Positions 22,501 through 33,344 of a stretch of DNA of 64,000 nucleotides are shown piece by piece; the stretch's first letter is position 1; every line of letters begins with the position of its first letter. The stretch comes from Caenorhabditis elegans (taxonomy: Eukaryota; Nematoda; Chromadorea; Rhabditida; Rhabditidae). The DNA is taken from positions 1,612,001 to 1,676,000 of the forward strand of contig NC_003284.9 of the NCBI RefSeq assembly GCF_000002985.6, given 5' to 3'. Below the pieces are notes generated by a model. It ran no database searches. It was not told the origin of the DNA and saw nothing but the letters and a program-made list of their open reading frames with translations. The translations under genes were made by a program, and so were the position numbers.

Positions 22501-23727
22501 TTTTCCCAATTTGCAGCTCAACTCAACGACGCTGTAGCTAGAAATAAGGCCACATCAAACCGCGAGTTCTACAATAGCTGGGAAAAAGACAAAAAAATTG
22601 AGAATCTTAAAAGTAAGTCATTAAAATGAACCATTGAAATTATGCACAGTGGATCATAATTATGATGACTACTTTTTGTGTGAAATGTCAGAGTGTTCCA
22701 TTTTGGTTTGATCTACGTTGATCTACGAGAATTTCGGGAATTCAGACGCAGACTTCACATCTGATTTTGGATGATTTCGAGCTTGCTGACGTCACATATT
22801 TCTTGTTGAAAAAATTCCCCCTTTTTTGTAGATCAAACCGTAGTGGGGCATCTTACAACCACGGGTAGTACATTTGTTAATGCGAAATTTTTGTCAGTTT
22901 TGCATAGTTTGTCAGAAAACACACTTTTTTTTTTTAATTACTAGACATTCATATTTTTCCGATTTGCAGGTCAGCTCCACAACGCTCAAGCTAGAAATGC
23001 GGCCATATCGGACCGCGAGTTCTATAATAGCCAGGAAAAAGACAGAAAAATTGAGAAGCTCAAACGTAAGTGATGGAAGTTAGTTGTTGTTGACAAAAAG
23101 TTCCTGAATTTTGATTCTCCTGAATAACATACTTTTTATAAACTGAAAAAAAATTTCAATTGAAATTTTCATAAAACGTTCAGGAACTTTTCACGAATAG
23201 TTTGCCCTATTTTTTTCCAAATCTATAAATTTTGTCAAATTCTTCAGATAGCTTCTGTATTAACCATCAATTTTCAGAGCATATTGAGAAGCTGAAGTTG
23301 GAACACAAGTCGTATGTTGAATCATTAAATGATCTAAAATACATGTTTTCCGAGGCACAGTATGAATTGCTGGATAGTTTGGACGTCAAACCACGGGCAC
23401 TGTGTGATTATTATCGGGCGAGGTTTGACCTCATACATTTTTATTCAAGTAAAGAGAAAGAACGGCAGAGAAAAGAGCTGGAACAGGAGATGAGAATTAG
23501 TGAAGGTCTCAGAAAGAAACTGGATGCATCATTTGAGAAAATTGATGTGTTGAAAGGTAAGCATAGTTTTCAACAAAATTATACGTGCTCGGCTTGATTT
23601 GCCTAAAAATGACCTAAGCCAACTTTCACGAGTAGGCTTAAGTCACCTTCAAAAAAAAATCTGCAAACTGTTTCTTATTTCAGCTGAAATCGAGAATCTC
23701 AAACAACGACCAAATGTGTATTTCTGA
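19562..23727 (+). CDS. Coiled-coil protein built from tandemly duplicated exons
   Basis: Family not recognised. Thirteen exons: 19562-19661, 20015-20086, 20143-20181, 20230-20319, 20371-20442, 20673-20735, 21591-21686, 21829-21924, 22026-22121, 22517-22612, 22970-23065, 23278-23556 and 23684-23727, giving 412 aa. All internal introns are phase 1 and all internal exons are multiples of 3. Five exons are exactly 96 nt and encode a 32-residue unit with the pattern QLxxAxAxxxAxSNxE followed by QEKDRKIENLE; two shorter upstream exons end with the same EKDExIxLLE motif. The heptad-like pattern predicts a parallel coiled coil, continued in exon 12. The N-terminus (MHELLKMAAVPFEARIQ) is not a signal peptide. 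A TTTTCAG just before the ATG suggests SL trans-splicing. AATAAA at 23834. Role unknown; a scaffold or cytoskeletal protein is a guess. Confidence 0.85.
19768..19953. repeat. Foldback MITE-like element, intronic copy 1
   Basis: Arms CCCATTTTGATTTGATCTAC and GTAGATCAAACCGTAATGGG are inverted. It lies within intron 1 of the coiled-coil gene. Two related copies are in later introns. Confidence 0.72.
22195..22378. repeat. Foldback MITE-like element, intronic copy 2
   Basis: Same family as 19768-19953: TTTGGTTTGATCTACGTAG at the left and GTAGATCAAATCGTAATAGG at the right, size near 180 bp, in an intron of the coiled-coil gene. Confidence 0.7.
22683..22865. repeat. Foldback MITE-like element, intronic copy 3
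   Basis: Third copy: TTTGGTTTGATCTACGTTG ... TAGATCAAACCGTAGTGGGG. It occupies the next intron after copy 2, so these two may have been copied together with the adjacent exon. Confidence 0.7.
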
Positions 23728-24130
23728 CTTAACGGCTGTGGCAGACTGCACCCATTTTTCGGAGCACGTTGTAATATATTTAATTTAAGTGAACTTTGTT
23801 TGTATGCATCTAATTATTAATTTAAAGTTGTAAAATAAATAAAATACCAGAAAATATGAATTTAAAAAATGCCAAAACATCATGGAGAAACAATTTTTAA
23901 AAAAAGTCAATTACTACCGGAGAATCAAATTATTCAGAATATTTTGCCAGTTCTTCAAATCTTTTCTCTTATGAAATAAGGGATTTGATTTAAATATTAT
24001 TTCAAGAAAATTTGCTTTGTTCAATTCTTTAAGCGTTGGTAAAAAACTTAATGTTCTATTATATTTTATCAAATCGGATAGAATTGTTTTCAAAAAATTT
24101 AATAAACCACATAGCACATAGAGAAAGAAG

Positions 24131-26579
24131 ACGGTCTGAGTCACTATTTATGGTGAACGGTCAGAGTCACTATTTATGGTGAACGGTCAGAGTCACTATT
24201 TTTGGTGAACGGTCAGAGTCACTCTTTTTGGTGAACGGTCAGAGTCACTATTTTTGGTGAACGGTCAGAGTCACTATTTTTGGTGAACGGTCAGAGTCAC
24301 TGTTTTTGGTGAACGGTCAGAGTCACTATTTATGGTGAACGGTCAGAGTCACTATTTTTGGTGAACGGTCAGAGTCACTATTTTTGGTGAACGGTCAGAG
24401 TCACTGTTTTTGGTGAACGGTCAGAGTGACTATTTTTGGTGAACGGTCAGAGTCACTATTTTTGGTGAACGGTCAGAGTCACTCTTTATGGTGAACGGTC
24501 AGAGTCACTATTTTTGGTGAACGGTCAGAGTCACTATTTTTGGTGAACGGTCAGAGTCACTCTTTATGGTGAACGGTCAGAGTCACTATTTTTGGTGAAC
24601 GGTCAGAGTCACTATTTTTGGTGAACGGTCAGAGTCACTATTTTTGGTGAACGGACAGAGCCACTGTTTTTGGTGAACGGTCAGAGTCACTATTTTTGGT
24701 GAACGGTCAGAGTCACTCTTTTTGGTGAACGGTCAGAGTCACTATTTTTGGTGAACGGTCAGAGTCACTATTTATGGTGAACGGTCAGAGTCACTATTTT
24801 TGGTGAACGGTCAGAGTCACTATTTTTGGTGAACGGTCAGAGTCACTCTTTTTGGTGAACGGTCAGAGTCACTATTTTTGGTGAACGGTCAGAGTCACTA
24901 TTTTTGGTGAACGGTCAGAGTCACTCTTTATGGTGAACGGTCAGAGTCACTATTTTTGGTGAACGGTCAGAGTCACTATTTTTGGTGAACGGTCAGAGTC
25001 ACTATTTTTGGTGAACGGTCAGAGTCACTCTTTTTGGTGAACGGTCAGAGTCACTATTTTTGGTGAACGGTCAGAGTCACTATTTTTGGTGAACGGTCAG
25101 AGTCACTCTTTTTGGTGAACGGTCAGAGTCACTATTTTTGGTGAACGGTCAGAGTCACTGTTTTTGGTGAACGGTCAGAGTCACTATTTATGGTGAACGG
25201 TCAGAGTCACTATTTTTGGTGAACGGTCAGAGTCACTGTTTTGGGTGAACGGTCAGAGTCACTCTTTTTGGTGAACGGTCAGAGTCACTATTTTTGGTGA
25301 ACGGTCAGAGTCACTGTTTTTGGTGAACGGTCAGAGTCACTATTTATGGTGAACGGTCAGAGTCACTATTTTTGGTGAACGGTCAGAGTCACTATTTTTG
25401 GTGAACGGACAGAGTCACTCTTTTTGGTGAACGGTCAGAGTCACTCTTTTTGGTGAACGGTCAGAGTCACTCTTTTTGGTGAACGGTCAGAGTCACTCTT
25501 TTTGGTGAACGGTCAGAGTCACTATTTTTGGTGAACGGTCAGAGTCACTGTTTTTGGTGAACGGTCAGAGTCACTATTTATGGTGAACGGTCAGAGTCAC
25601 TATTTTTGGTGAACGGTCAGAGTCACTATTTTTGGTGAACGGTCAGAGTCACTGTTTTTGGTGAACGGTCAGAGTCACTATTTATGGTGAACGATCAGAG
25701 TCACTCTTTTTGGTGAACGGTCAGAGTCACTCTTTTTGGTGAACGGTCAGAGTCACTATTTTTGGTGAACGGTCAGAGTCACTGTTTTGGGTGAACGGTC
25801 AGAGTCACTCTTTTTGGTGAACGGTCAGAGTCACTATTTTTGGTGAACGGTCAGAGTCACTATTTATGGTGAACGGTCAGAGTCACTATTTTTGGTGAAC
25901 GGTCAGAGTCACTCTTTATGGTGAACGGTCAGAGTCACTATTTTTGGTGAACGGTCAGAGTCACTGTTTTTGGTGAACGGTCAGAGTCACTATTTTTGGT
26001 GAACGGTCAGAGTCACTGTTTTGGGTGAACGGTCAGAGTCACTCTTTTTGGTGAACGGTCAGAGTCACTATTTTTGGTGAACGGTCAGAGTCACTATTTT
26101 TGGTGAACGGTCAGAGTCACTGTTTTTGGTGAACGGTCAGAGTCACTATTTTTGGTGAACGGTCAGAGTCACTATTGTTGGTGAACGGTCAGAGTCACTG
26201 TTTTTGGTGAACGGTCAGAGTCACTATTTTTGGTGAACGGTCAGAGTCACTGTTTTTGGTGAACGGTCAGAGTCACTCTTTTTGGTGAACGGTCAGAGTC
26301 ACTATTTATGGTGAACGGTCAGAGTCACTCTTTTTGGTGAACGGTCAGAGTCACTGTTTTTGGTGAACGGTCAGAGTCACTCTTTTTGGTGAACGGTCAG
26401 AGTCACTATTTTTGGTGAACGGTCAGAGTCACTGTTTTTGGTGAACGGTCAGAGTCACTCTTTTTGGTGAACGGTCAGAGTCACTATTTTTGGTGAACGG
26501 TCAGAGTCACTGTTTTTGGTGAACGGTCAGAGTGACTATTTTTGGTGAACGGTCAGAGTCACTATTTTTGGTGAACGGT
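24131..26579 (+). repeat. 26-bp satellite array 1 (about 94 copies)
   Basis: Near-perfect tandem repeat with a 26-bp unit of the form GGTCAGAGTCACT-N-TTTTT-GGTGAAC. Variation is concentrated in the middle (CTATTTTT, CTGTTTTT, CTCTTTTT, CTATTTAT, CTCTTTAT) while the flanks hardly change. The array is interrupted at its right end by the LINE at 26580; 17 bases of the same array resume at 30539. Confidence 0.97.
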
Positions 26580-26810
26580 TTGATTGATTGATGTTTGATT
26601 GATTTATTTTCAACATAAGCCAAAAAAGGTAATACATTAAAAAAGGTAGTACAATTTAGGTTTAATGAGAAAATAAATTAATAAAACGAGACAAACCCAG
26701 CAAGAGTTCATCTCGAGTGTGGGAAATGTGTGAGGTAAGAATCATAAAACAAGAAGAATAGAGAATGAAGAATTATAAAGAAAAGAACATGGACTCGGGA
26801 TCACATAGTA

Positions 26811-29756
26811 TCAATACCGGGGAATGTGAAGATCGAGAAAGTGAGAGAATTGGTAAGGAGAGAGGAAAACCGGGACGTTTTTAAAAAGATTATTCCAAAT
26901 GGGAACTGATTGGGCGAAAAAGTGAGCGGTGCAACTGTCCTTTCTAACGAGAATCATAGGGTGCCTATTAGAGCTAGCAAATGAGACAAATTGATTGAGA
27001 CTAGGGAAGTGGGACGATCCAGTGAGGAATCTATAGAGTAGATTCATTTGAGCTTTAATTCTAGTGTGTCTGGTGGAGAAGAGTTTCATTATGCTAAGTC
27101 TATCTTCATAAGAGGAGAATTTAGTATTACATCGTTGCAGAACGCGCTTGGTAAAGTGTCTAAGAGGTTTCTCAAGTTTAGTCGAGAGCAATCAATTAGG
27201 GGAGGGAGAGTAAACCTCAGCGCAGTAATTTATAATTGGAGCCACGTAAGTTTTGAAAAGAAACCCGTAGAAGTTAGGTGAGTTGGAAGAGAATGCTTTT
27301 AGGAGTTGTTTAGCCCGAAGCATGGCTAGGGAACTAACTTTGGCAATGTTGGCCTCAAATTTAAGCTTGGGATCGGTGACAAGACCTAAGTCGCGAACAG
27401 TAGAAGAGGGGATTATGGGAACACCATCAACTGAGTATGAGTGGTTGGTGTTTAGGGAACCCAGAGAAAGGGAAGCAGATTTGGCAGGGGCGAGGGGCAG
27501 CTCATTCTTCTTGGACCAGCTAACAATAGTGTCGATAGATTGTTGGATAATTAAAGGGTTGTGATGGTAGATTTTAATGTCATCCGCAAAACAGGAGACA
27601 TTTATAGAATGTTCAAGATCAATCAGTAAGTCGTTTATGAATAAAATGAAGAGGAGAGGGCCCGAAACGGAACCCTGCGGGACTCCAGAAGAAATGGGGT
27701 AGGTGTTTTTAGATAAAAACTTATTGATTTTTACTGAGAACGTTCTTTGATTAAGGAATTCTTTGAACCAAGAACAAGTGAGGGGGTCTAATCCAAATGA
27801 AGCAAGTTTTTTGAGGAGGATAGAATGGGAGACTTTATCGAACGCCTTGGCAAAATCGAAAAAGATAATGTCAAGTGATTTTTCCTGTCTAATTATAGAG
27901 TGATAGAGAGTAATGGAGCGAACTAGAGAGGAAGGACAGCTTCTAAGTTGTAAGAACCCATGTTGATGGGGGGAAAGTAGATGGGAAAAATCCGTGCGGA
28001 TTCGGGAGCAGATGATGCGTTCCATTACGCGCACAAAGGGGTCCGTCAACGAGATGGGTCTGTAGTTGTGAGGGGATGAGGAATTACCCTTTTTGAGAAT
28101 AGGGATGATTATTGCCTGTTTCCATCGGGCGGGAATAGTAGATTCAGCAAATGATTGATGGAATATTAGAGAAAGAGGCAGTGCGAGCGGGGTGGCGCAT
28201 TTCTTCAGTACTAAGTAATTTGCGCAGTGGGGGGAGAACCCGCATTTGGGTGGGAGTTTAGATAGAACGCTTTCTATTATGTAGGGTTGGAAGGAATCAT
28301 TCCTAATAGAGTTGGTAGTCGAGTTGGAGTTGGTAGAATCAGAATTGCGAGGACTATTGAGAAGCGGGTCAGGAAGCTGGGTGTTTTCAGGGGGGTAGTG
28401 TGAAGCGAACATTTTAGCAAAAATTTCGCTTTTAGCAGAGTCACTAACTATGGTTTTATTGTCAGAGATAAATGCTGGAACAAGGTCTAGCGTTTTGAGG
28501 CGACTATTGATGAGACGCCTAATTTTAGCGTAGTTTGAGCTGGAGACAATTCCGTTTTCAGAACGTCGAAGGGAGTTTTTGTAATTGCGGTACAACTTGC
28601 GGTATTTGGCTTGGGCAATTATAATGGTTTCGGGAGGACAATTCCTAGAGAGAACAAGCTTACTAATCTTTTGACGTAGGCGTTTAAGTTTCCGCAAGGA
28701 ATTTGAAGAAGGAGGGATAGAAGAGGACGGGATCATTGATTTGGTTGGGCAGTATTGAGTTAGGAGGTTCTCTAGAATTGAAAGGAGGTGTTCAAATTTA
28801 TCAGAAACCGAGTTTAGGAAGCTAAATTCGAACTGCCAATTAATGCAAGCCAGGTCTCTATTGAGTGAGGGAAAATCGCATTTTTTATAATCATACAATA
28901 AAGCGTTGCGAGAATTTTGGGAGGAAGAACAACTAGGGATTACAGTAGGAGAGGGAAGTGGGATCTTAAATTCAACAGATAAGTGATCCGAGTTCAGAAG
29001 AGCAGGCTGTGGGGCCAGATCCAGAACAGAGATATCGGAGGAGCAGGCCACTAGGTCTAGAATATTACTGGAGGTGCAAGAAACTCTGGTTGGGAACCGA
29101 ACTCTTTGCGAAAGATCACTTGAGCACAGAAAGGAGGCAAATGGGTGCGACGATGCGTTGGGAGATGACCAATTGATTTGGGGGAAGTTAAAATCGCCTG
29201 TGAGGAGAGTGCGGCTGAGTGGTAAATAATCTTCAAGATGGGCTATTAGAGAGGCGTTTTCAGCTACGGAACAGCAAGGTGGTCTATAAACTAAGAAAAC
29301 CGTAAGTGGGGGAGCAGGAGAATGCGTGTTGAGGATATCAAAGACCAGAATTTCGCAGCGATGCTTGGGATAGTGGGTTTCAAAGTTAATGTTACGAATT
29401 GAAATGTTTAAAGAATTCTTGTACATAATAGCAACTCCGCCACCGGACACCTTAGAATGAAGTTCTGGATTACGGTCTACTCTTACGAAAGAAAATAGGG
29501 GGGAAGCAAAAAGACCAGAAGGTACTGTATTGTTAAGAAAAGTTTCAGTAAGAAAGAGGATATCCAGGTCAGATGAAGTGAAGAATTCTTTGAGCATAAT
29601 TATCTTAGGTAGGACAGCTACACCGCGTACATTTGCAAGAGACATATTGATTGATTTTAGAGTTATGTTATCTAGCGAAGGTATAAAGCTACCGGGGGGC
29701 GAGGAAAATTGCTGAGAGGAAGATAAACGTTCAGAGATATGAGTATCAATTGTCAA
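26811..29756 (-). pseudogene. LINE ORF2: endonuclease and reverse transcriptase, one premature stop
   Basis: The open frame runs 29756-27192 (854 codons), is stopped by TGA at 27192-27194, and continues in the same frame to 26811. An AP-type endonuclease lies at about residues 40-270 with LTETFLNN, LLTGDFNFPQINW and the SDH motif near 257. The RT domain covers about 510-760, with IIPILKKGNSSSPHNYRPIS, DFAKAFDKVSH, GVPQGSVSGPLLF and the catalytic FADD near 725. The post-stop part (EKPLRHFTKRVLQRC...) is the usual C-terminal extension after RT. The first residue given is not necessarily the true start; the stop is the only break I see. Confidence 0.92.
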
Positions 29757-29830
29757 AAAGGTGTAATCAGAAGTTTGAGGAATAGGATTGGAGGGAGGAG
29801 AGAGATAGGAAGAGGAAGAGGATGAATTAT

Positions 29831-30457
29831 CTAACGAGCAGTAGGTGGAGACACGTGAAAAACCCTCGGTTTTGGATTTGAGACGTACCCGATGTCCTTC
29901 ATGATGAAGATAGATTTTCCAGCTTCCTTATTCTGCTCGTACACAAATTTCCTAGATTCACGTAGTTTCGTAAGCTCGTCTTCCATGAGATCGCGGCGAA
30001 GTCGTGGCATAGGGTAAATGGATGTAATGCATCTCTCTTCTTTCTTGATCTTATTGAAGCCTTCATTGAACAAGTCGCGGTCGTTTTCAGATGAGAACTG
30101 GATTTCTAACGGACGGATTTTGGCCTTGCATTGATGACAGTAGCAGTTGGTTGGCATTGGTAAGTTGTATTTCTGAGCGATGTACTGGAGCATTGAGAAG
30201 TTGGAGCGGTCTTGATGAGGGTCATAAATGTTGTCTGGAAGTCTCTCCATAACTGATCTGGTAGACTTACGGATGCATTTCGATGTGAGGGAGGCAAAGT
30301 CCCTCATTTCTTGAGAGGTGGCATGTTTTGGAATAGTAGTAGTAGGGATAGTAGGAGCAGGAAGTACGGAAGCAGTAGTAGAATTGGGAACTGTCGAGCT
30401 GGGTGGGGATTTCCCGATGGAATTGGGAATATCCAATGGATGCGAATTCGCATCCAT
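29831..30457 (-). CDS. LINE ORF1 protein
   Basis: 208 aa on the minus strand, starting MDANSHPLDIPNSIG and ending PPTAR. The first 50 residues are Pro/Thr/Ser-rich. A CYCHQCKAK segment (about residue 110) could be half of a small zinc site, and the C-terminal half is basic and charged (KIKKEERC, RLRRDLMEDELTKLRES). Position upstream of the RT ORF identifies it as ORF1, the nucleic-acid-binding chaperone of the element. It lies 74 bases before ORF2. No clear match to a canonical RRM is visible by eye. Confidence 0.7.
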   Translation of the reverse strand: MDANSHPLDIPNSIGKSPPSSTVPNSTTASVLPAPTIPTTTIPKHATSQEMRDFASLTSKCIRKSTRSVMERLPDNIYDPHQDRSNFSMLQYIAQKYNLPMPTNCYCHQCKAKIRPLEIQFSSENDRDLFNEGFNKIKKEERCITSIYPMPRLRRDLMEDELTKLRESRKFVYEQNKEAGKSIFIMKDIGYVSNPKPRVFHVSPPTAR

Positions 30458-30538
30458 TGGATCGATAATAGGAGAAGGGCAAGAGAGGGGTCACCGTCTT
30501 ACTCAGGTCAAAAGGGGAAGAGTGTCAAAAGGGGGAGA

Positions 30539-31524
30539 GAACGGTCAGAGTCACTTCACCTAAAAATATGACTCTAACCATTCACCTAAAAATATGACTC
30601 TAACCATTCACCTAAAAATATGACTCTAACCATTCACCTAAAAATACGACTCTAACCATTCACCTAAAAATATGACTCTAACCATTCACCTAAAAATATG
30701 ACTCTAACCATTCACCCAAAATAATGACTCTAACCATTCACCTAAAAATATGACTCTAACCATTCACCTAAAAATATGACTCTAACCATTCACCTAAAAG
30801 TATGACTCTAACCATTCACCTAAAAATATGACTCTAACCATTCACCCAAAATAATGACTCTAACCATTCACCTAAAAATATGACTCTAACCATTCACCTA
30901 AAAATATGACTCTAACCATTCACCTAAAAATATGACTCTAACCATTCACCTAAAAATATGACTCTAACCATTCACCTAAAAATATGACTCTAACCATTCA
31001 CCTAAAAATATGACTCTAACCATTCACCTAAAAATATGACTCTAACCATTCACCCAAAATAATGACTCTAACCATTCACCTAAAAATATGACTCTAACCA
31101 TTCACCTAAAAATATGACTCTAACCATTCACCTAAAAATATGACTCTAACCATTCACCTAAAAATATGACTCTAACCATTCACCCAAAAATATGACTCTA
31201 ACCATTCACCTAAAAATATGACTCTAACCATTCACCTAAAAATATGACTCTAACCATTCACCTAAAAATATGACTCTAACCATTCACCTAAAAATGTGAC
31301 TCTAACCATTCACCTAAAAATATGACTCTAACCATTCACCTAAAAATATGACTCTAACCATTCACCTAAAAATATGACTCTAACCATTCACCTAAAAATA
31401 TGACTCTAACCATTCACCTAAAAATGTGACTCTAACCATTCACCTAAAAATATGACTCTAACCATTCACCTAAAAATATGACTCTAACCATTCACCTAAA
31501 AATATGACTCTAACAATTCACCTA
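30539..31524 (-). repeat. 26-bp satellite array 2, diverged and inverted relative to array 1
   Basis: 17 bases of array 1 (30539-30555) are followed by about 37 copies of a 26-bp unit, TCACCTAAAAATATGACTCT plus AACCAT. Read on the other strand the unit aligns with array 1 with two compensating indels and a few substitutions. A variant unit with CACCCAAAATAATGAC recurs near 30713, 30843 and 31051, at multiples of 26 bp. Confidence 0.95.
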
Positions 31525-31650
31525 GCGGATTTGGAGCGGTTTTGGAGCGGTTTTTGGAGCGGTTTTGGAGCGGTTTGGGAGCGGTTTTGGAGCGGTTTTA
31601 GAGCGGTTTTGGAGCGGTTTTGGAGCGGTTTCTGAGCGGTTTTGGAGCAG
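31525..31650 (+). repeat. GAGCGGTTTTG minisatellite, short array
   Basis: Roughly eleven copies of an 11-12-bp unit (TTTTGGAGCGG). It begins directly at the end of the 26-bp array, with no unique sequence between. The same unit forms a longer array at 32097-32415. Confidence 0.92.
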
Positions 31651-31849
31651 ATTTGCAGCATTAACGAAAATTACGTGTAAATATCATTATCACAGAAGCA
31701 AAAATTTATTAATTTTCTGTTTTAAAAATGATTGAAAATTCTACGTGGAAATTTTATTTTTTTTAGAAATGAAATTTTAATAATTCACAAATGAAATAAA
31801 TTTTTGGTTTTATTTGTGTATAATTTGCAAACCTTTTGAAATATTTCGG

Positions 31850-31921
31850 CGGAGGATGGCTCAGTGGAAAACAGCTCGACTATCAATCCAAGCACGCGGG
31901 TTCGATTCCCCGACTCTTCCG
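31850..31921 (+). repeat. tRNA-derived SINE-like sequence, family 2, copy 2
   Basis: 72 nt with near-complementary ends (CGGAGGA / TCTTCCG), a good A box TGGCTCAGTGG and a perfect B box GGTTCGATTCC. The anticodon arm does not form a 5-bp stem with a 7-nt loop. The flanks match those of the copy at 8275-8354. It sits between two GAGCGGTTTT arrays. It could be transcribed by RNA polymerase III, but I do not call it a tRNA gene. Confidence 0.62.
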
Positions 31922-32096
31922 TCCATTTCTACTCGTCCACTCGACCACTACTCGTTGGCCGGTTCTTCATAATAGTATTCGCCAGTTCTTCATAATAATA
32001 ATCGTCTTCATAAACAGAACATATAAAATCCTTGTGAACTAAATTGTATAATGAATAAAGATCAAAAAATTTTTGATTTTTTCTGTTTGAGTATCA

Positions 32097-32415
32097 AAGC
32101 GAGCGGTTTTGGAGCGGTTTTAAAGCGGATTTGGAACGGATTTGGAGCGGTTTTGGAGCAAATTTGGAGCGGTTTGGGAGCGGTTTTGGAGCGGTTTTGG
32201 AGCGGTTTTGGAGCGGTTTGGGAGCGGTTTTGGAGCGGTTTGGGAGCGGTTTTGGAGCGGTTTTGGAGCGGTTTGGGAGCGGTTTTGGAGCGGTTTTGGA
32301 GCGGTTTGGGAGCGGTTTTGGAGCGGTTTTGGAGCGGTTTTGGAGCGGTTTGGGAGCGGTTTTGGAGCGGTTTTGGAGCGGTTTTTGGAGCGGTTTGGGA
32401 GCGGTTTTGGGACGG
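32097..32415 (+). repeat. GAGCGGTTTT(G/TGG) minisatellite, long array
   Basis: About 28 copies of an 11-12-bp unit alternating GAGCGGTTTTG and GAGCGGTTTGG. All reading frames stay open because no stop can form, so the long open frames here (for example 32051-32440 + and 32094-32510 -) are artefacts of the repeat. Confidence 0.95.
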
Positions 32416-32725
32416 TTTTGCCGCAATGCCATTTTTCTAAAATCCGCCGCAATGCCATTTTTCTGAAATCCGCCGCAATGCCATTTTTCTAAAATCCGCC
32501 GCAATGCCATTTTTCTAAAATCCGCCGCAATGCCATTTTTCTAAAGTCCGCCGCAATGCCATTTTTCTAAAATCCGCCGCAATGCCATTTTTCTAAAATC
32601 CGCCGCAATGCCATTTTTCTAAAATCCGCCGCAATGCCATTTTTCTAAAATCCGCCGCAATGCCATTTTTCTGAAATCCGCCGCAATGCTACTTTCTAAT
32701 GGCATTGCGGCGGATTTTAGAAAGT
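32416..32725 (+). repeat. 26-bp CCGCCGCAATGCC satellite with terminal inverted copy
   Basis: About ten copies of a 26-bp unit containing CCGCCGCAATGCCATTTTTC, followed at 32698-32725 by one copy in inverted orientation (AATGGCATTGCGGCGGATTT). The array therefore ends in a hairpin. It abuts the GAGCGGTTTT array directly. Confidence 0.93.
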
Positions 32726-33344
32726 GGCAATTTTCAGATTAAAAACCTTGACTTCATTTTGAAAAAAAGATAAAGCGCCAAACCTTCATGCTTTAGTTGT
32801 CTGCATCTTCAATTTGTACTCAGTCTCTAATGAGAGTTTACTGAAACACGATTGTTCTTTCAAAGTTTTTTTGCACAATGTTTTTCCATTACAAGTGGGT
32901 ATTAATTTAAAAAAATTCAAAATTATTACAAAAATGGAACATTCCAGAAATTAGCCCCTCGATTGCTGTGCGAGAACTCGTACATTTCTCTTCATACCAT
33001 TCTTTTCTTGTGACTCAAAGCACTTTTAATATAACAATGATTGCCTTGCAATCTAAGTGCTTTCTTCCCCCTTGCCTCCCGTTGTAACATTCTTTTTATT
33101 TCTCCGCCCCACACTTATTCTGTATTCATACCAGCTTTTATGAGCTGTTCTTATTTTCAATAAACCGGTCACTGCAGGACCACTAACTCTCTCAAGAAGT
33201 CTTGGTTGACACAATTTTAAAAATGCAACAAACAAACCGAAAATTCAGGGAATGATAGAATATAATATTATTTTTCAGAATATGTAAAATATAATAAATA
33301 ACTTGAATAATGTGGTGAAGAGGTACCGTCAGAGGCGTTGGCAT
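32726..33344. other. Intergenic region, nothing supported
   Basis: AT-rich sequence without a gene, RNA or clear repeat, apart from ordinary A/T runs. Confidence 0.5.

Larger units (their letters stand above)
26580..30538 (-). mobile_element. CR1/Sam-like non-LTR retrotransposon (LINE), nearly full length
   Basis: A minus-strand element of about 3.96 kb with ORF1 (30457-29831) and an endonuclease-RT ORF2 (29756-26811). The 3' end (at 26580) is a TCAA-type simple repeat, as in many CR1-group elements, rather than poly(A). A 7-bp GAACGGT, present once in the satellite unit, occurs on both sides (26573-26579 and 30539-30545) and fits a target-site duplication. The element therefore inserted into satellite array 1. 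ORF2 contains a single in-frame TGA near its C-terminus, so this copy is probably inactive or very recently disabled. Confidence 0.9.

Noticed and set aside
24131-26579. CRISPR-like array
   Set aside because: The 26-bp units are contiguous with no spacers, and the DNA is eukaryotic; it is a satellite.
32051-32510. Several overlapping open frames of 110-140 codons on both strands
   Set aside because: All arise from the GAGCGGTTTT minisatellite, whose unit cannot form stops; no start context, splice site or unique sequence.
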